Positions 37,280 through 49,200 of a stretch of DNA of 64,000 nucleotides are shown piece by piece. The notes beneath the pieces are model-generated. The model was given only the letters and a program-made list of their open reading frames with translations. It made no database searches and had not been told where the DNA came from. A program made the position numbers and the translations under genes. Within the stretch, counting starts at the first letter, position 1; each line of letters starts with the position of its first letter. The DNA comes from Serinus canaria (lineage: Eukaryota; Chordata; Aves; Passeriformes; Fringillidae): contig NC_066322.1 of the NCBI RefSeq assembly GCF_022539315.1, forward strand, positions 24,190,765 through 24,254,764. Reading direction: 5' to 3'.

Positions 37280-37680
37280 GGCCCAGTGTCACCAGGATAT
37301 TTTCTGAAAAATCCCTTCACCAGGATTTCTTCTCCTGGGAAGCTGAGAAGCCTCAGAAAAGAAATGAAAACAATAATTATCTGATTGCTTTGGAATGTGG
37401 TCTGGAGCTCATTTACCAGCAGGTGCATCTTGGATTGGTTCCATGTGCATTGTTTTTAATGAATGGCCAATCACCATCAGCTGTGTTGGACTCTGAGGAG
37501 TCAGTCAGGAGCTTTCATTATCATTCTTGTCCAGCCTTCTGATGTATCCTTTCTCTTTCTTTAGTATAGCATTCTTTTAATATAATATAATATCACAAAA
37601 TAATAAATCAGCCTTCTGAGAGCATGAGGTCAAATTCTCATCTCTCACCTTGTCCTGGGACCTCCCAACACCACAGCCCA
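37280..37680 (+). mobile_element. Passerine-type endogenous retrovirus LTR, probably solo
   Basis: Resembles an LTR common in songbird genomes as I remember it. It has AAAAATCCCTTCACCAGGAT, GGGAAGCTGAGAAGCCTCAG, ACAATAATTATCTG, AATGGCCAATCACCATCAGC, GACTCTGAGGAGTCAGTCAG, CCAGCCTTCTGATGTATCCT, an AATATAATATAATATC run, AATAAA at 37602, CAGCCTTCTGAGAGCATGAG and a CACCACA end. The AATAAA and the order of parts set the + orientation. It may start near TGTGTTGG at 37256. No internal retroviral genes flank it. Confidence 0.75.
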
Positions 37681-39789
37681 GTCTCCATCACCCAGGATAA
37701 TGGCTCTATTCCTGCTGGCAGTGACCTTCCTGCCTTTGAGAAGGGGATGAGAAGCCACATTCCCAAGTGGCCATCCTCTGGCATGGGACTTCTGCTCCTC
37801 CATCCTGGCTGCCCACCCTGTGTGCCCCAAGGGATGCCTTGGCAAGGCTGGGCTCAGATGCTGGTGTGCAGCAGAGATGTCTGCGTTCCCTTGTGGGCTC
37901 AGGAACGCCTGAGGTGGGCCAGACTGGGAGCTAGAGGGGCTCAGGCACTGGAAGGTTCCTTTAGGGAGTCATCCCCTTTGGTTTCAGAGTTTTCAACTCT
38001 GTTCATTGAGTTGAGTCTGTTTGCCACCAAAATCTGTTCCAGGAAGGGACAACGCTAAACTGCTGAAAGTGTTTGGGGAGGGGTGTGACTGCTTCTGGAG
38101 CCCATCCTTGCATCCAGAGGGGAGAACCCTATCCATATCCTACTTCAGTGTAATGACTTTTTCTTCCAGACAGGTTCACCAAGATTTTTTCCTTTTTTCC
38201 CTCGAACATTTGGCCTTTCTTTTGCAGCATTCCGTGTTGCCCGTAGAGGTCGGTGTTTGCCTGGGAAAGCAGAGCTGGCTGCTGGAGCTCCACTGTCTCT
38301 GTCCTTACATCCTCTTTGCCTCAGAGGTGCTTCCCCTCCCTTTCCCTGCAATAAAACGTTACATTCATCTCTTCTGAGCTTCCAAAGACATCCCTGAGAA
38401 GAAAGGTGCTGGTGTGTATATTGGTACAGCATCAAGCTTTGCTACCTTTAGCAGATTTTAGAAGATCAAACGTGGTATTTAAAAAAACTCCCAAGAACCT
38501 GACATTCTGTAAAATATTTGCATATCTTAAAGAGGAGTAGAGGATAATTCAGAGTGATAACTGTGTCTGTAGGTATCATCTTACATATATTTTATGCAGC
38601 CTTTTGCTGGCTGAGCACATGAAATGTTTTTCAGTGATGTGCCTGAGGAACGAAGTGCTCCCTCTTTATCCTGACACCCACCCCTGGGATTTGTCTGGGG
38701 TAGTAACACCATGACAGCAATTACAACAACTATCTGCCAGAGATTATGGAAGACATTTGGGGAAATAAAGTCTGTGGAGTGGTTTTGAGTGAGGAAAGTA
38801 TAAGAGCTGTCACTCAGCAACCAGGTTGTTATGTAAAGAATTGTCTCCTCCAATGTTCTTTACACGAACCACAGGTAATGCTCCTAAACACATTTAAATA
38901 TGTTATTTGAAATTAATTTCTGTGTGCTTTCACATGGAAAGTGAGGTGAGAATTAATAGTATTTTAATTAGTAGTTCTGTGTGTTCCTGTAATTAAATTG
39001 GTCTAATCCTTCTTTGAAAACTGACCGTTATTCTGCAAAAATCAAATAAATTGACTTAACTGCATAGTTCTTGGGACTCCATTCATTGAGAAGTTTTTAT
39101 AAAGGTTATCAATTAAATTATTGTAGAAAGTGTGGTGCACCCACTGCTTTTGGGAATGTATTTGTGCAAATCTTCAGCTGAAAGCAGTTATACATCATTT
39201 GTAATATTCATTTTCCTTCCTTAAAGGTGCTGCCTCCTCCTAAAGCATCTTGGCAGTGGCTGAGGGATTCTGAGTGTTGAAATCCTGTTTGCACCCAGGT
39301 GTGCTCCCCCTAACTTTTAAATATATTAACTTCCCAATCCTACTTTTTTTTTTTTTTTTTTAATAAGTGCATAGGGCAGCATGATGTATGGCTTTCTCAA
39401 TTTACACTGAGGCAAATGAAGATTTCTGTCTTTCAGATTTTCTTTGGAATCTGAAGCTGGAAGGGAGCACTGTTACCTAAGGCACTGAAATGTTCTCCTT
39501 ACACCTCAGTTTCTGCTGGCTTGGTGCGTTTAGGCAGCAAATTCATTCACCAGAACAATGGGTAAAGGGTGAGGCTGGCAGCTGTTAAATGATGCAGTTT
39601 CTACACTGATTTGTTGCCACGTAATGAGACTTTTGTGCCTCTTGCACTACTGCTGATAGCCTCTGCTTACTAACATTAATGGCAGCTTGGAGTGAGATGA
39701 AGCAATTCTCCCTTTGTCTTCTCCTAGGGGTTTGCCATGGATGTGTTTCCACAGCAGTGATGTATGACCTTCGTTTTGCCACTCCTCAA
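37681..39789. other. Gene-poor stretch
   Basis: A T-homopolymer lies near 39343-39361. I see no gene or repeat body. Confidence 0.45.
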
Positions 39790-40510
39790 TATGATCATAG
39801 CGTTCTTCATGTTGGAAGAGAACCTTAAAACTCATCCAGATCCACCCCCTGCCATGGGCAGGGATACCTTCCCCTAGCCCAGGTTGCTCCAAGCCCCATC
39901 CAGCCTGGCCTTGGACACTGCCAGGGATCCAGGGGCAGCCATAGCTTCTCTCTCCAGGGCCTCCCCACCTTCATATCGAAGAATGTTCTCCTAAAATCTA
40001 ATCTTAATTTCTCCTTTCATTCTAAATCCATTATTCCTTATCCTGTCAGTACAGACCATAGTAAAAACCTCTCTCCACCTTTCTTTTAAGCCCCCTTTTG
40101 GCACTGGAAGGCTCTAGTAAGGTCTCCCCACAGCATTTTCTTCTCCAGGTTGGAAAACCCCAACTCTCTCAACTGTTCTTTATGGTGGAGGTGCTCCAGC
40201 CCTCTGGCAATTTCTGTGGTCCCTCTGGGTCAGCTGTAACAGCTCCATGTCCTCCTGTGCTGGGCAGCTCTGGGGCAGATCTGCAGGTGGAGTCTCACCT
40301 GAGTGGGGCAGAGGGGCAGAATCCCCCCTTTCCTGCTGCCCACACTCTGGCAGGCTCTGTGACTGAGAGCCCAGCAGGGCCTTTTGGATCTCTCCTATTT
40401 GCCTGTTTTGAAGCAAACCCAAACCAACCATTTCTAACAGCAGAGCAGTGCAGGCCTTGCTGGTCTCCTTAAGCTCCTTCTCAGATTTCTCTCCAACGTC
40501 CAGCTGCTCC
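39790..40510 (-). mobile_element. CR1 LINE, longest copy in the window
   Basis: Reverse complement of about 700 bp of CR1. From the 3' end inward: GTTGGAAGAGAACCTTAAAA, TGCCATGGGCAGGGATACCT, AGCCTGGCCTTGGACACTGC, TTATCCTGTCAGTACAGACC, AGTAAGGTCTCCCCACAGCA, TCTTCTCCAGGTTGGAAAAC, GCTCTGGGGCAGATCTGCAG and the GCCCAGCAGGGCCTTTTGG part. The left end may extend slightly beyond 40510. Its reading frames are broken. Confidence 0.9.
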
Positions 40511-41348
40511 TCCAAAGTTCATTTAAAGTTGAAAGCCATGGGCAGCAGTGAAGCTCTAACTGCTTGTGCTAATATGGGGGTTGTGCAGTTTATCAAGGGC
40601 ATCTTTTCAGCAGCTCTTTGGAGAATCCACCACGGGAATGTCAGGCTGCTTGTGCTGGTTCTCTGTGTGCAAGGTCTGCTGGGAGGGCTGTGGTTGCAAC
40701 ACAGGGGGAAAACTATTATAAAACCAGGGGATGGATAAAAAAAAAAAAGAGCAAAACTTCCCAGGGCAGACACAGAGGGGAGAGGGACAGCTATTCATAG
40801 GTCCTGATATAACACTGCACGTCACAAAGGGGTGCGGGGCCAAGCCTGATGAATTTGGAGCAGAATGGGGAAATAAGGCAGCAGTACACGCAGGTATTTG
40901 ATCAGCACATCATCACAGGGAGGGCTTTGGAAGGAGCCCTCTGTTGGTCATCAGCTCCAGCCCCTTGCGTCATGGAAGAGTTTAACAGTGCCAGGGAGGC
41001 CCAGGGGTCATTATGGCCAGCAAAGAGGCTTCTTGGCAGCTCCTGCACTGTCCAGCTCTTACAAAAAATAAAAAAGGACTGCAGCGTAGCATTGTTGAAC
41101 TCTGGGAAGTGACAGTAAAAAATGGGGTAGCTTGGGCTCCATGGTTATTGTTTCCCAGGAACTTCCAGCCCAGTGTTTTCACTGGAGAAGTAAACTTGTA
41201 ATTTTGTCTTCTGAGCCAGAGTCATGGTGCACGTTCCCTGGGAGCTAAAGTTCAGGGCTTTTTCTGTCTGAGTTTTTGCTAAAGATTCTGGGGCTCAGAT
41301 GCACGTGCTGGTTTATGTTGTCCTATATGTAGAACAACATAAACCATT

Positions 41349-41394
<46 letters not shown>
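41349..41394. repeat. (TG)n(TA)n microsatellite
   Basis: About eight TG units followed by eleven to twelve TA units and a short TATG end. Confidence 0.92.
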
Positions 41395-41395
<1 letters not shown>

Positions 41396-43639
41396 CATCT
41401 GAGTATGTTTATGTTCCACACACATTTAGACCTGGCAGAGTGTGACTTTTGAGTTGGTTCTCCTTCCTTGGAGGAAGTGAAAAATTACAGAAGTTTAATT
41501 AATTGAAAATTGCTTTTCCAATCAAGAGTTGCCTTTTTAGTGCAGTGAGTTATCTAAACAGACTCTGTCTCATCCATGTGTAATCCTTAATAAAGTTTGT
41601 AAACAATTTTAGAGATTTTAGGTCTTTTTTGAACTCTTTGCCTTGTGTATTTGAGATTCAAATTTATTTTTCATGCTTGTGATTTAGTAAAAATCTGGAG
41701 TGGGATGATGGGCTAATAACTCTGCTTTTTAAGGGACAAGGACAGATCCTGAGGTTCCATGTTACAAACTAGCTTGAAATGTTTCCTACGTTTATGTTCT
41801 GTTGTCCTGTGTAGATTTTACCCTACACAAGGCTTTTGAATCTTTCTTTACCAGTCCTTTTCATGGATATTCCTATTTTCATAGTCTTTAGCTCTCTTTC
41901 ATCTATTAGCCTTTCCTCAGGTACCACTACAATAATGGGCTAATTGCTTCCTTTGGCTCGCTGGCATGTCAGATTCCCAAGCTCAAAAAGGTAGGAACAG
42001 ACTATAAATAGCCCCTTGGCCTTTTCTGCTGTCCTTGGGCATTTCTGCTGCCTCATCTCCCTTTTCAAAGAGTTGCTTTGTGGAACCTGCCAGTCACTAC
42101 CCGAGGGGCAGGATTCCTGCCTTGTCTTGGCACAGTGTTAATGGCACCGTGCACAACAGCGCTGTAATCTGGCAGATCCCAGATTTTAAGGGAGATTGTT
42201 TTCTCTGTTTCCTGGGGCTTTTACTTTCTCTGTTACTTAAATGAAAGCATTTCTTAAATCATACTTGTGTTGGCTCTCATTCTTGCCTGATTTATGTGTT
42301 AACATGTCTGTGCTGAAGGCTCTTTCCTTTTTCCATAAGCCTCCAAGAGTCTGGATCTTTTCTTTGCAGCCTAATCAAAGCCGTGCCTCAAAATCTTGCA
42401 GTTCTAAAAACTTCTGTAAAAGAACTCATAAGCAGTTACTTTATTTTCACTGGCTGTGGAAATCTGTGGCAGTTACATTTTAGATTTAGTGAGAATTAAT
42501 GTTTGTGAACATCTCTCACAAGTTTTATTTTCTGAGCAGTGGGAATGCTGGGAGTGGCACGTTCCTCTGCTCAGAAATGTGCAGCTGCAGAATATATCAA
42601 AATATGATTATTTAGATGAATGTTTAAAGGCTGGAACTGAGGAAAGAGGATGATCTGAAGGTAATTTCTGAACAAAGAATCTTTTGCAGATTATTATAAG
42701 TGGACCTGTCAATATCTAACGGGGGCTCTTTTAAGTCAGCTCATGAAGAGGTTGTAGAAATGCACATAGGAATCAGTCTTGGCACTATTTCTTCCCTTAC
42801 CAACTGCATCACAAAGCATCCAGGGAAACGCTGGCAATTATTGCTTGGTCTTTATCATTTTGTCAGTAATGATTTAAACCTCAAGTTCTTTTTCACATAA
42901 GAAGATGATCACTCTCCAGCAGAAGGTAAAGGTCTGCCGGGCTTTAGTTTTCATACGTAATTACATTTTTTTTCTTATCTTTCTATGGATCTGACATTGC
43001 CAGGTTGAATGAGCTCACCAGATCTTTTGCCCAAATAGTTTAATATAAAAATGGAAAAGCAGAAGGACTTCCATGGTCAAGACTCTCATTCAGCTTGGAG
43101 TAGAACCCTCCAGTGTGATGGCGGTGTCTTTTCTGGCAATCTTTCATCTGACACCAACTCACTCAGGAATACTTGGAGCCCTGCCCACCTTGAGATTTAG
43201 ATATTAACAGGAGTGGCCTTTTGAAGCTCCTGGGCTGTGTGTGATCCCTGCAGCTGTCCCATGTTGTTTATAAGTCAGGAGACTGAAGCCTATGACATGA
43301 GCAATAGGAATCTGCTTGTAAACCAGCATCTGGTCAGGACATACCAGAGGCTATAGGATGTGTGTGTAATAGTGTGGCTGAGTGCCCACTGAAACCCCCT
43401 GGTCTCACCACCTAACCCCCTCAGCCTCCTCTGAGAACTCCCAGGCCGTGGAATCCGGGGGGGGAATTAAAACTCCACCGTCATCAGCTGTCGGTCGAGA
43501 GAGGAGCGTGCTGGATGCATCACATCACCATCTCTCATTGTCAGCAGTGATTCATGGAGTGCAGCTCAGCTCCAGGGTGTCCTGAAGAAAATAAATCCAT
43601 CCAGGGAAGTTTCACCAGGACATGCACGTGAATCTTTGT

Positions 43640-43810
43640 GTGGGAAGAAGAAGATGAGTATGAGGGTAGGAAGGCCCTGGCATGGGGTGACCAGAGAAGC
43701 TGTGGCTGTCCCTGGATCCCTGGAAGTGTCCAAGGCCAGGCTGGATGGGGCTTGGAACAACCTGGCCTAGTGGAAGCTGTCCCTGCCCATGGAAGGGACA
43801 ATATGAGAAA
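43640..43810 (+). mobile_element. CR1 LINE 3' fragment
   Basis: GGCCCTGGCATGGGGTGACC, GTCCCTGGATCCCTGGAAGT, GTCCAAGGCCAGGCTGGATG, CTGTCCCTGCCCATGGAAGG. Sense CR1, breaking off before the terminal tail. Confidence 0.9.
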
Positions 43811-45569
43811 CAATATCAGCTCTGTGGTGCCTTCCATGGAAAACATTGTACAGCTGTGCTGGAGTGTTCCCAGTGGAGATATCCATGGAGGTGTGTGTGG
43901 GGTTAATGTCACACTTTTTCCTCTATTGCCCTTGTAACAGGAACAAGAGGAAAGTGAGATTTCAGCTGTTTTCCCAGTTAAGGTCAAAGGACTTCTGAAG
44001 AGCCTGCACAGCAGTGTCAGCACCACCTTGGACTGATGTGCTGGGCCAGCAAATGATTTACTGGATGATCTGCAGAGAGAGAGAGAAAACTGTGTGTAAA
44101 TGTTTGGTTTTTATGGCACAGGGTTCATTTTTATCTCAAGACAAATTTTGGCAGAACTGCATTGTTCTGCAGTGATGTATCCCTTTACAAGTAGTGGGAT
44201 TTTTAATTAGCACTGATAGGCAGGTGATGAGGAAACTGTGTGGATGATGCAAGTACCTGAAAGGAGGATGAGGGAAGTGAAGGCTTAAGGTGAAATGAAT
44301 GAATCTTGCTCTTTTCAGGTGTAATAATCACAGCTTTACAAGCAATTGAAAATAGGCTAAACATTTTAAAAAGACATCATCTTCTTCCTCCTTTCCCTCC
44401 TTGGCAACAGGTGGAGAGTGATTCTGCAAGAAGCACTTGCTGCACACACACTTTCAGCAGCCCTTGGGGTTATGGATAACTGGCTTAAATTCCAGCAGGA
44501 TGCTGTAATTTATGTTCCATGGTTGAGCAGACACATCTGGCCTGGGCTTAGGGGACCACAAAGATGCCTTAAAGCTTCCTTAACATCGTAACCCCTCTCC
44601 AAGTTAAATACATCCCCCAGCTGTTACTGAAGGCTGTGGTTGTTATCTTCTCCTATATTTTTTCTGCCTTTAGGGTTTGTTGTGTAGCTTCAATAAACTG
44701 AAATAGGTGAAGCAGGAGCTGTGGGAAGGAGACATTTTCTCATTTTTGCTGACTTTCCCCTAATCTCTTACTGGTAAAGTCTGAGAATCTTTTCCAAAGT
44801 GGTAGATAAGGCTCTATCTAGTAATGGAAAAACCTCATTCCCATGTTCCAGTGGTTTAAGTGTTGACCCCTTCCAGACATGTATTTTGGCTTCTCTCTGC
44901 TGCAGCAAGAAAACAAGGAGGTGAAGGGGGTAGGAGTGGCTGTCTCCTCCTGCTTTGGGGTTCTTTGTGTATACATTTGGATATTTCAGTGGGTTGCTCC
45001 AATATAAATATTTAAAGAAAAACAACAGAAATCCCCAACTGAAGAGGAGAGCAGCTCCAGAGCCACTTCAGTGAACATCTGTGTCAGGACAGCTCTTGAC
45101 TGCAAAGGAGGAGGGTAGAGCATGTTACCAAAAGATGGGAGATAATTGCTAGGCAAAATCACAGCCCACCCTGCCAATCCCACCAGGAGGGTCTCTGGTC
45201 TCCAGACAGCAGGAAATCAGGCTTGGTGTCGGACTGTGGGGTGCTGGGAGGAAAGCCACCAAGCCTCCCTCCTTCCTCCCCACTCCTTGGAATGCCAGAG
45301 TGGTTTTCCCACTGTCCTGAGCCCCCACAGCTGTGCACATGTGTGGGGAGTCCCTTGGAGCACAGCACAGGGTGGGAATGCAGCCCATGCAGGGCAGGAG
45401 TCCCATGGACTCCGCAGCAGCATCTCCCCAGGATTAAAAGGGTCTGAACTATTGCAAACCCTGTGGGGAAGGGCTGCTTTCCAAAGCTGCTTCCCAAAGA
45501 AAAATTAGAAGCAGACCTGTACACAAACCCTGCAGCAGATATTGCCAGTGATCAATAAAGGGCGGTCAC

Positions 45570-45634
45570 GTCACTTGATTTACTTTAAATGGTCTGGGAA
45601 GTTTTTTCCAACCATAAGGATTCTATGATTTAAT
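45570..45634 (+). mobile_element. Short CR1 3' tail remnant
   Basis: AAATGGTCTGGGAAGTTTTT then TCCAACCATAAGGATTCTAT and GATTT resembles the last 50 bases of a CR1 copy. It is too short to be certain. Confidence 0.45.
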
Positions 45635-46044
45635 ACTTACAGCCAAAGAAACTTTCTGCTTTCCTAGCTCAAGAGGCCTCAGCACAGGGGTTTAGGGAGC
45701 CAGTGCAAGGAAAAATGGATATTTCTGGTTTTGTTTTTCTTCTCATTGACCTGCTATGACTTCAGTCTCTGAAATAAAAGAAACGCTTGTGCTCTGAAAA
45801 CATCTTTTGTTTTTGTTTTCTTCTTGAAGAAAAAGTACTTTATTCTCTGAAGTTACCTGAGTGTAGATAAAATTATCTTCAGAACATTTACTTCAGCCAT
45901 GCCAGTTATGGAGCTGTCTGGCACACTAGATGGATTCTTCAAGACATGTTATGTACATAAATTTTTTTAAAATAAGCAGATTTAATTATCTTCCTTCTCC
46001 CTTTTCTATTAGGCCAATTGTGAATTTCTGAATCAGAAAAACCA

Positions 46045-46265
46045 CCGTTTTTTTTCCTGCTGGAACCCCCTGCTCTGATCTATTGGGTTGATTTGGCACA
46101 GCTTGGTTTTTGGTAGCGGGGATGGGCACAGGGGGTACTGTCTATGAGAAGCTTCTAGAAGCTTCCACTATGGCCCACAAAGCCAATCCCTGATGGCTCT
46201 GGAGATGGACATGGCCCAATTAGAGAGGTTGATGACATATTTAAGATTAAAATCAAACCAGCAAG
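46045..46265 (+). mobile_element. LTR-like fragment of an avian endogenous retrovirus
   Basis: The stretch TTTTTGGTAGCGGGGATGGG, CACAGGGGGTACTGTCTATG, AGAAGCTTCTAGAAGCTTCC, CACAAAGCCAATCCCTGATG, GGAGATGGACATGGCC and GACATATTTAAG resembles the U3 part of an LTR widespread in songbirds, from memory. TATTTAAG may be its TATA-like box. Only part of the LTR is seen. Confidence 0.55.
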
Positions 46266-49200
46266 CACACAGTTTCTTTTTCCAGGGCTGGTGAAGTGCC
46301 GCTGTTGGGCACCATCCCCTGTACCGTGGCCATCACCATCTCAGGGCAGCCACACGAGCCCTGCCTGCCTGGGAATTTTCACTTACCCTTGTCCAGATGG
46401 CTTCCAACTCCTTTCCCCCACCAAGCAGAAATAATCAGCAAATAAAACCAAAAGGTTTCCCCTCAGTGAAATTCCCCACCTGACCTCTTTTCCAGGCTTG
46501 GAAGGGAAGGATTCACCATTTTCAATGCCTGCTGGGGCTGGCAATGACTACAGAGCCTGTTATTCATTGGGCTTGACATTCATCATCACCCTGAAGAGCA
46601 AAACACATTGCCCAACGCCTCGGAAGGGATCCCTGCTGTGAGGAGATGACTCCATCAGCTGAGCTCTCTTCCTTTGTCCATTTATTTTCCAACTGGATTC
46701 ATCATTCTGGTGTCAAAGCACCCCTTCAGTCACAGGGCCCTGGAACCTGGGATGTGTCACAGACATTTGCTGATGCTGCCTTGGGTTTCTCCTCCTAGCT
46801 CACTGCCCTGCTCCTCCTCCAGCATGTCCTTCAGCATGGGTGAGTGCACGTAGCCCCTTAACAGTAAAAAAAAAAATGAATCACGACCTATTGTAGTTTG
46901 TGTTTTACTCATTTTGTTATTTTTTCAGGTTACTGAATCATTCAACTTTCTGAGCAAATTTCCATGGTAAGATCTAAGGTGTCAAAATATCTCCCAGAAT
47001 GCTTGATTATCTTGGCTGCTGTAATTTCCTTTTTGAGGTGTTTTGACTGGAAACAATGATGATGGTGGACTCAAAACTAATGACTCACTTTCAGAGAATG
47101 GGGACTTATTTGAATTCTTGGAATTAGTAGGGGAATATGCAAAGCACCTCTCCACATTTTCACAAGGGTTCAGTGTGAGCAAGCCAGGTAGTGACCACGG
47201 ATAAGTTTTAAGAGGATGACTTTGAACTCATTCATTTGAGAGGAGCAGTGTATCCAGGGACAGAAGAGGGTAGAAGTGTGGCCTTTGCTTTGGTAGTGAT
47301 TAATGAAATGGATTAAGTTAATGAGATCATTAGTGTTTATGCATGGACCACGCAGCCCAACTTGTTTGTCCTACTGTGGCACAGCAGGTAATTTGTTCAC
47401 TGCTCAGCAACAGTTCTAGTCAATGTTTGGCTGTTGCTCATTCTGCTTTATAAATCACCTGGCAAGAGATGCGATTACAAAGAAATATTTCTAAATATGT
47501 AGTGGCAGAAGGGTAACTAAGGTAGAGGCAGGGGGAAATCTCTCACGGAATGTTAATGCAACCACTTCTAACACTTTCATGATCAGGTAACTGCCTCAAG
47601 AGGTGTTTCACACTCCTTAACCACACAGGGATGTCTTTGCTTTCTGGTTGTCTCTTGTGGCCCAGTGCCTTTCTGGCTTTTCAGTGCAGAGCTCAGTGAC
47701 AGATCAAGGTCCCTTAGGTCTCCTGTGTCCAACTTTTGTCTTGGTGTTCAGCACAGCTCAGTGAGCTACACCTTACTAAAACTGAATTTATACATGAAAC
47801 TTAGGCTATTTATTTCTTTTGATTTTGGGCAGCACAGCTGTGACCAGGAGGGTCACAGACATAACGCAGGTTCTTTTGCAGCACCATGTTCATGGGTTCT
47901 CCAGAACTTATTGTCCCCCTGACATTTTACCCAAGGTATGTAATCCAGCGGGAAGCATTTCTGCACTGAGTGGGCCATGCCTGGAAATGCCTGTGCTGGT
48001 GGAGTGGGTCCTACTCGCATGAGAAGCCTGGATTTAATCACAGTTTTCCACAGTGTGTCTCAAATTCCTTACAACAGAATAGGAGTTGGATAGTCTGGAA
48101 TGTCAGCCAAAAGGCTGGTTGCTATTATGACAATAAGATGAAGATAAATTTGCTTCTCCCAATAATTTCAGTCTGCATCAGATTTCGTGCGTTGAGATTC
48201 TTCTGATCTCTGCTTAACTTTGAGAAGGGAGCTTGTAAAAGAGGCTTCTTTCTGGTTGTCAGATTTGTTCTCAGCTCTTCAGCCAGTATAACAAATTTAG
48301 CTTTAATTGTTCTTAAAATCCCAACACAGATTTGGTAACTGGTGAATTTTCTAGGTGTCTGCACGTTTGAACAACATCTGTCTGTTGTTTGAACAACAGC
48401 CACAGAAAGGAAAATTCCTATTCTGACTAACCTATTTATTGGAGAAATAATCCAATATTCTAGGAATAATCCCATATTCTAGGAATTTGCACAAATTTCC
48501 TTGGTTTTCAACAGTCCATCTAATTTTAATCCTTGTTTAAAGCAGAACACACCCTGCCAAACTGTGCTCTGGTGAGAGTTTTATTTTTCATTTCCTTTAC
48601 CCCGTGATTGAATTGTTCCATAATTGCAGCTATTTGAATCTGAAACTCAAATTAGAAGAACTTGAAAGAGGGAATGCAGGAGAAGACATGAATACAGCAT
48701 GTGAGGAATTCAATGTTCCTCTCTATGAGTTGGAAGGGTTTATACTGTGATCTCTTTCCTGAAATGTAGCAAATCCCATTTTAGTATGAGACCAAATAAT
48801 TCCTTTTCTTTTTTTCCTTCAGAAAGGAAAAGTTGCAAAGTGCATTTTTGCTGCTCTGGCTGCAGACTTGCTGCCCCAAAAATTTTAATGTCTGTCTTGC
48901 TATAGATATTTAATATTGTGGTCACAATTTTTTTTCAGGTGTTAAGAGAACCACTGTCCTGTGTTTGCTTTTTAGAGTGGGTATTTATTTATTTTCTAGG
49001 TATTTGTAGCAGATCCCTCTTGGAAAGCAGCAAATCTGAAATGTCCTGAAGGTCTGATGACCTGTAGATACCAATTCTCCTGAGCAAGAAACTCCTCCCA
49101 TCATAATCCAGATACAATTAATCCTGTCTCAATTTCCTGGCAGTGTAACTTAAAATGAACCTGGCAGCTCTATATTCCCTCAGTCCTTGCTCCAGGACTT

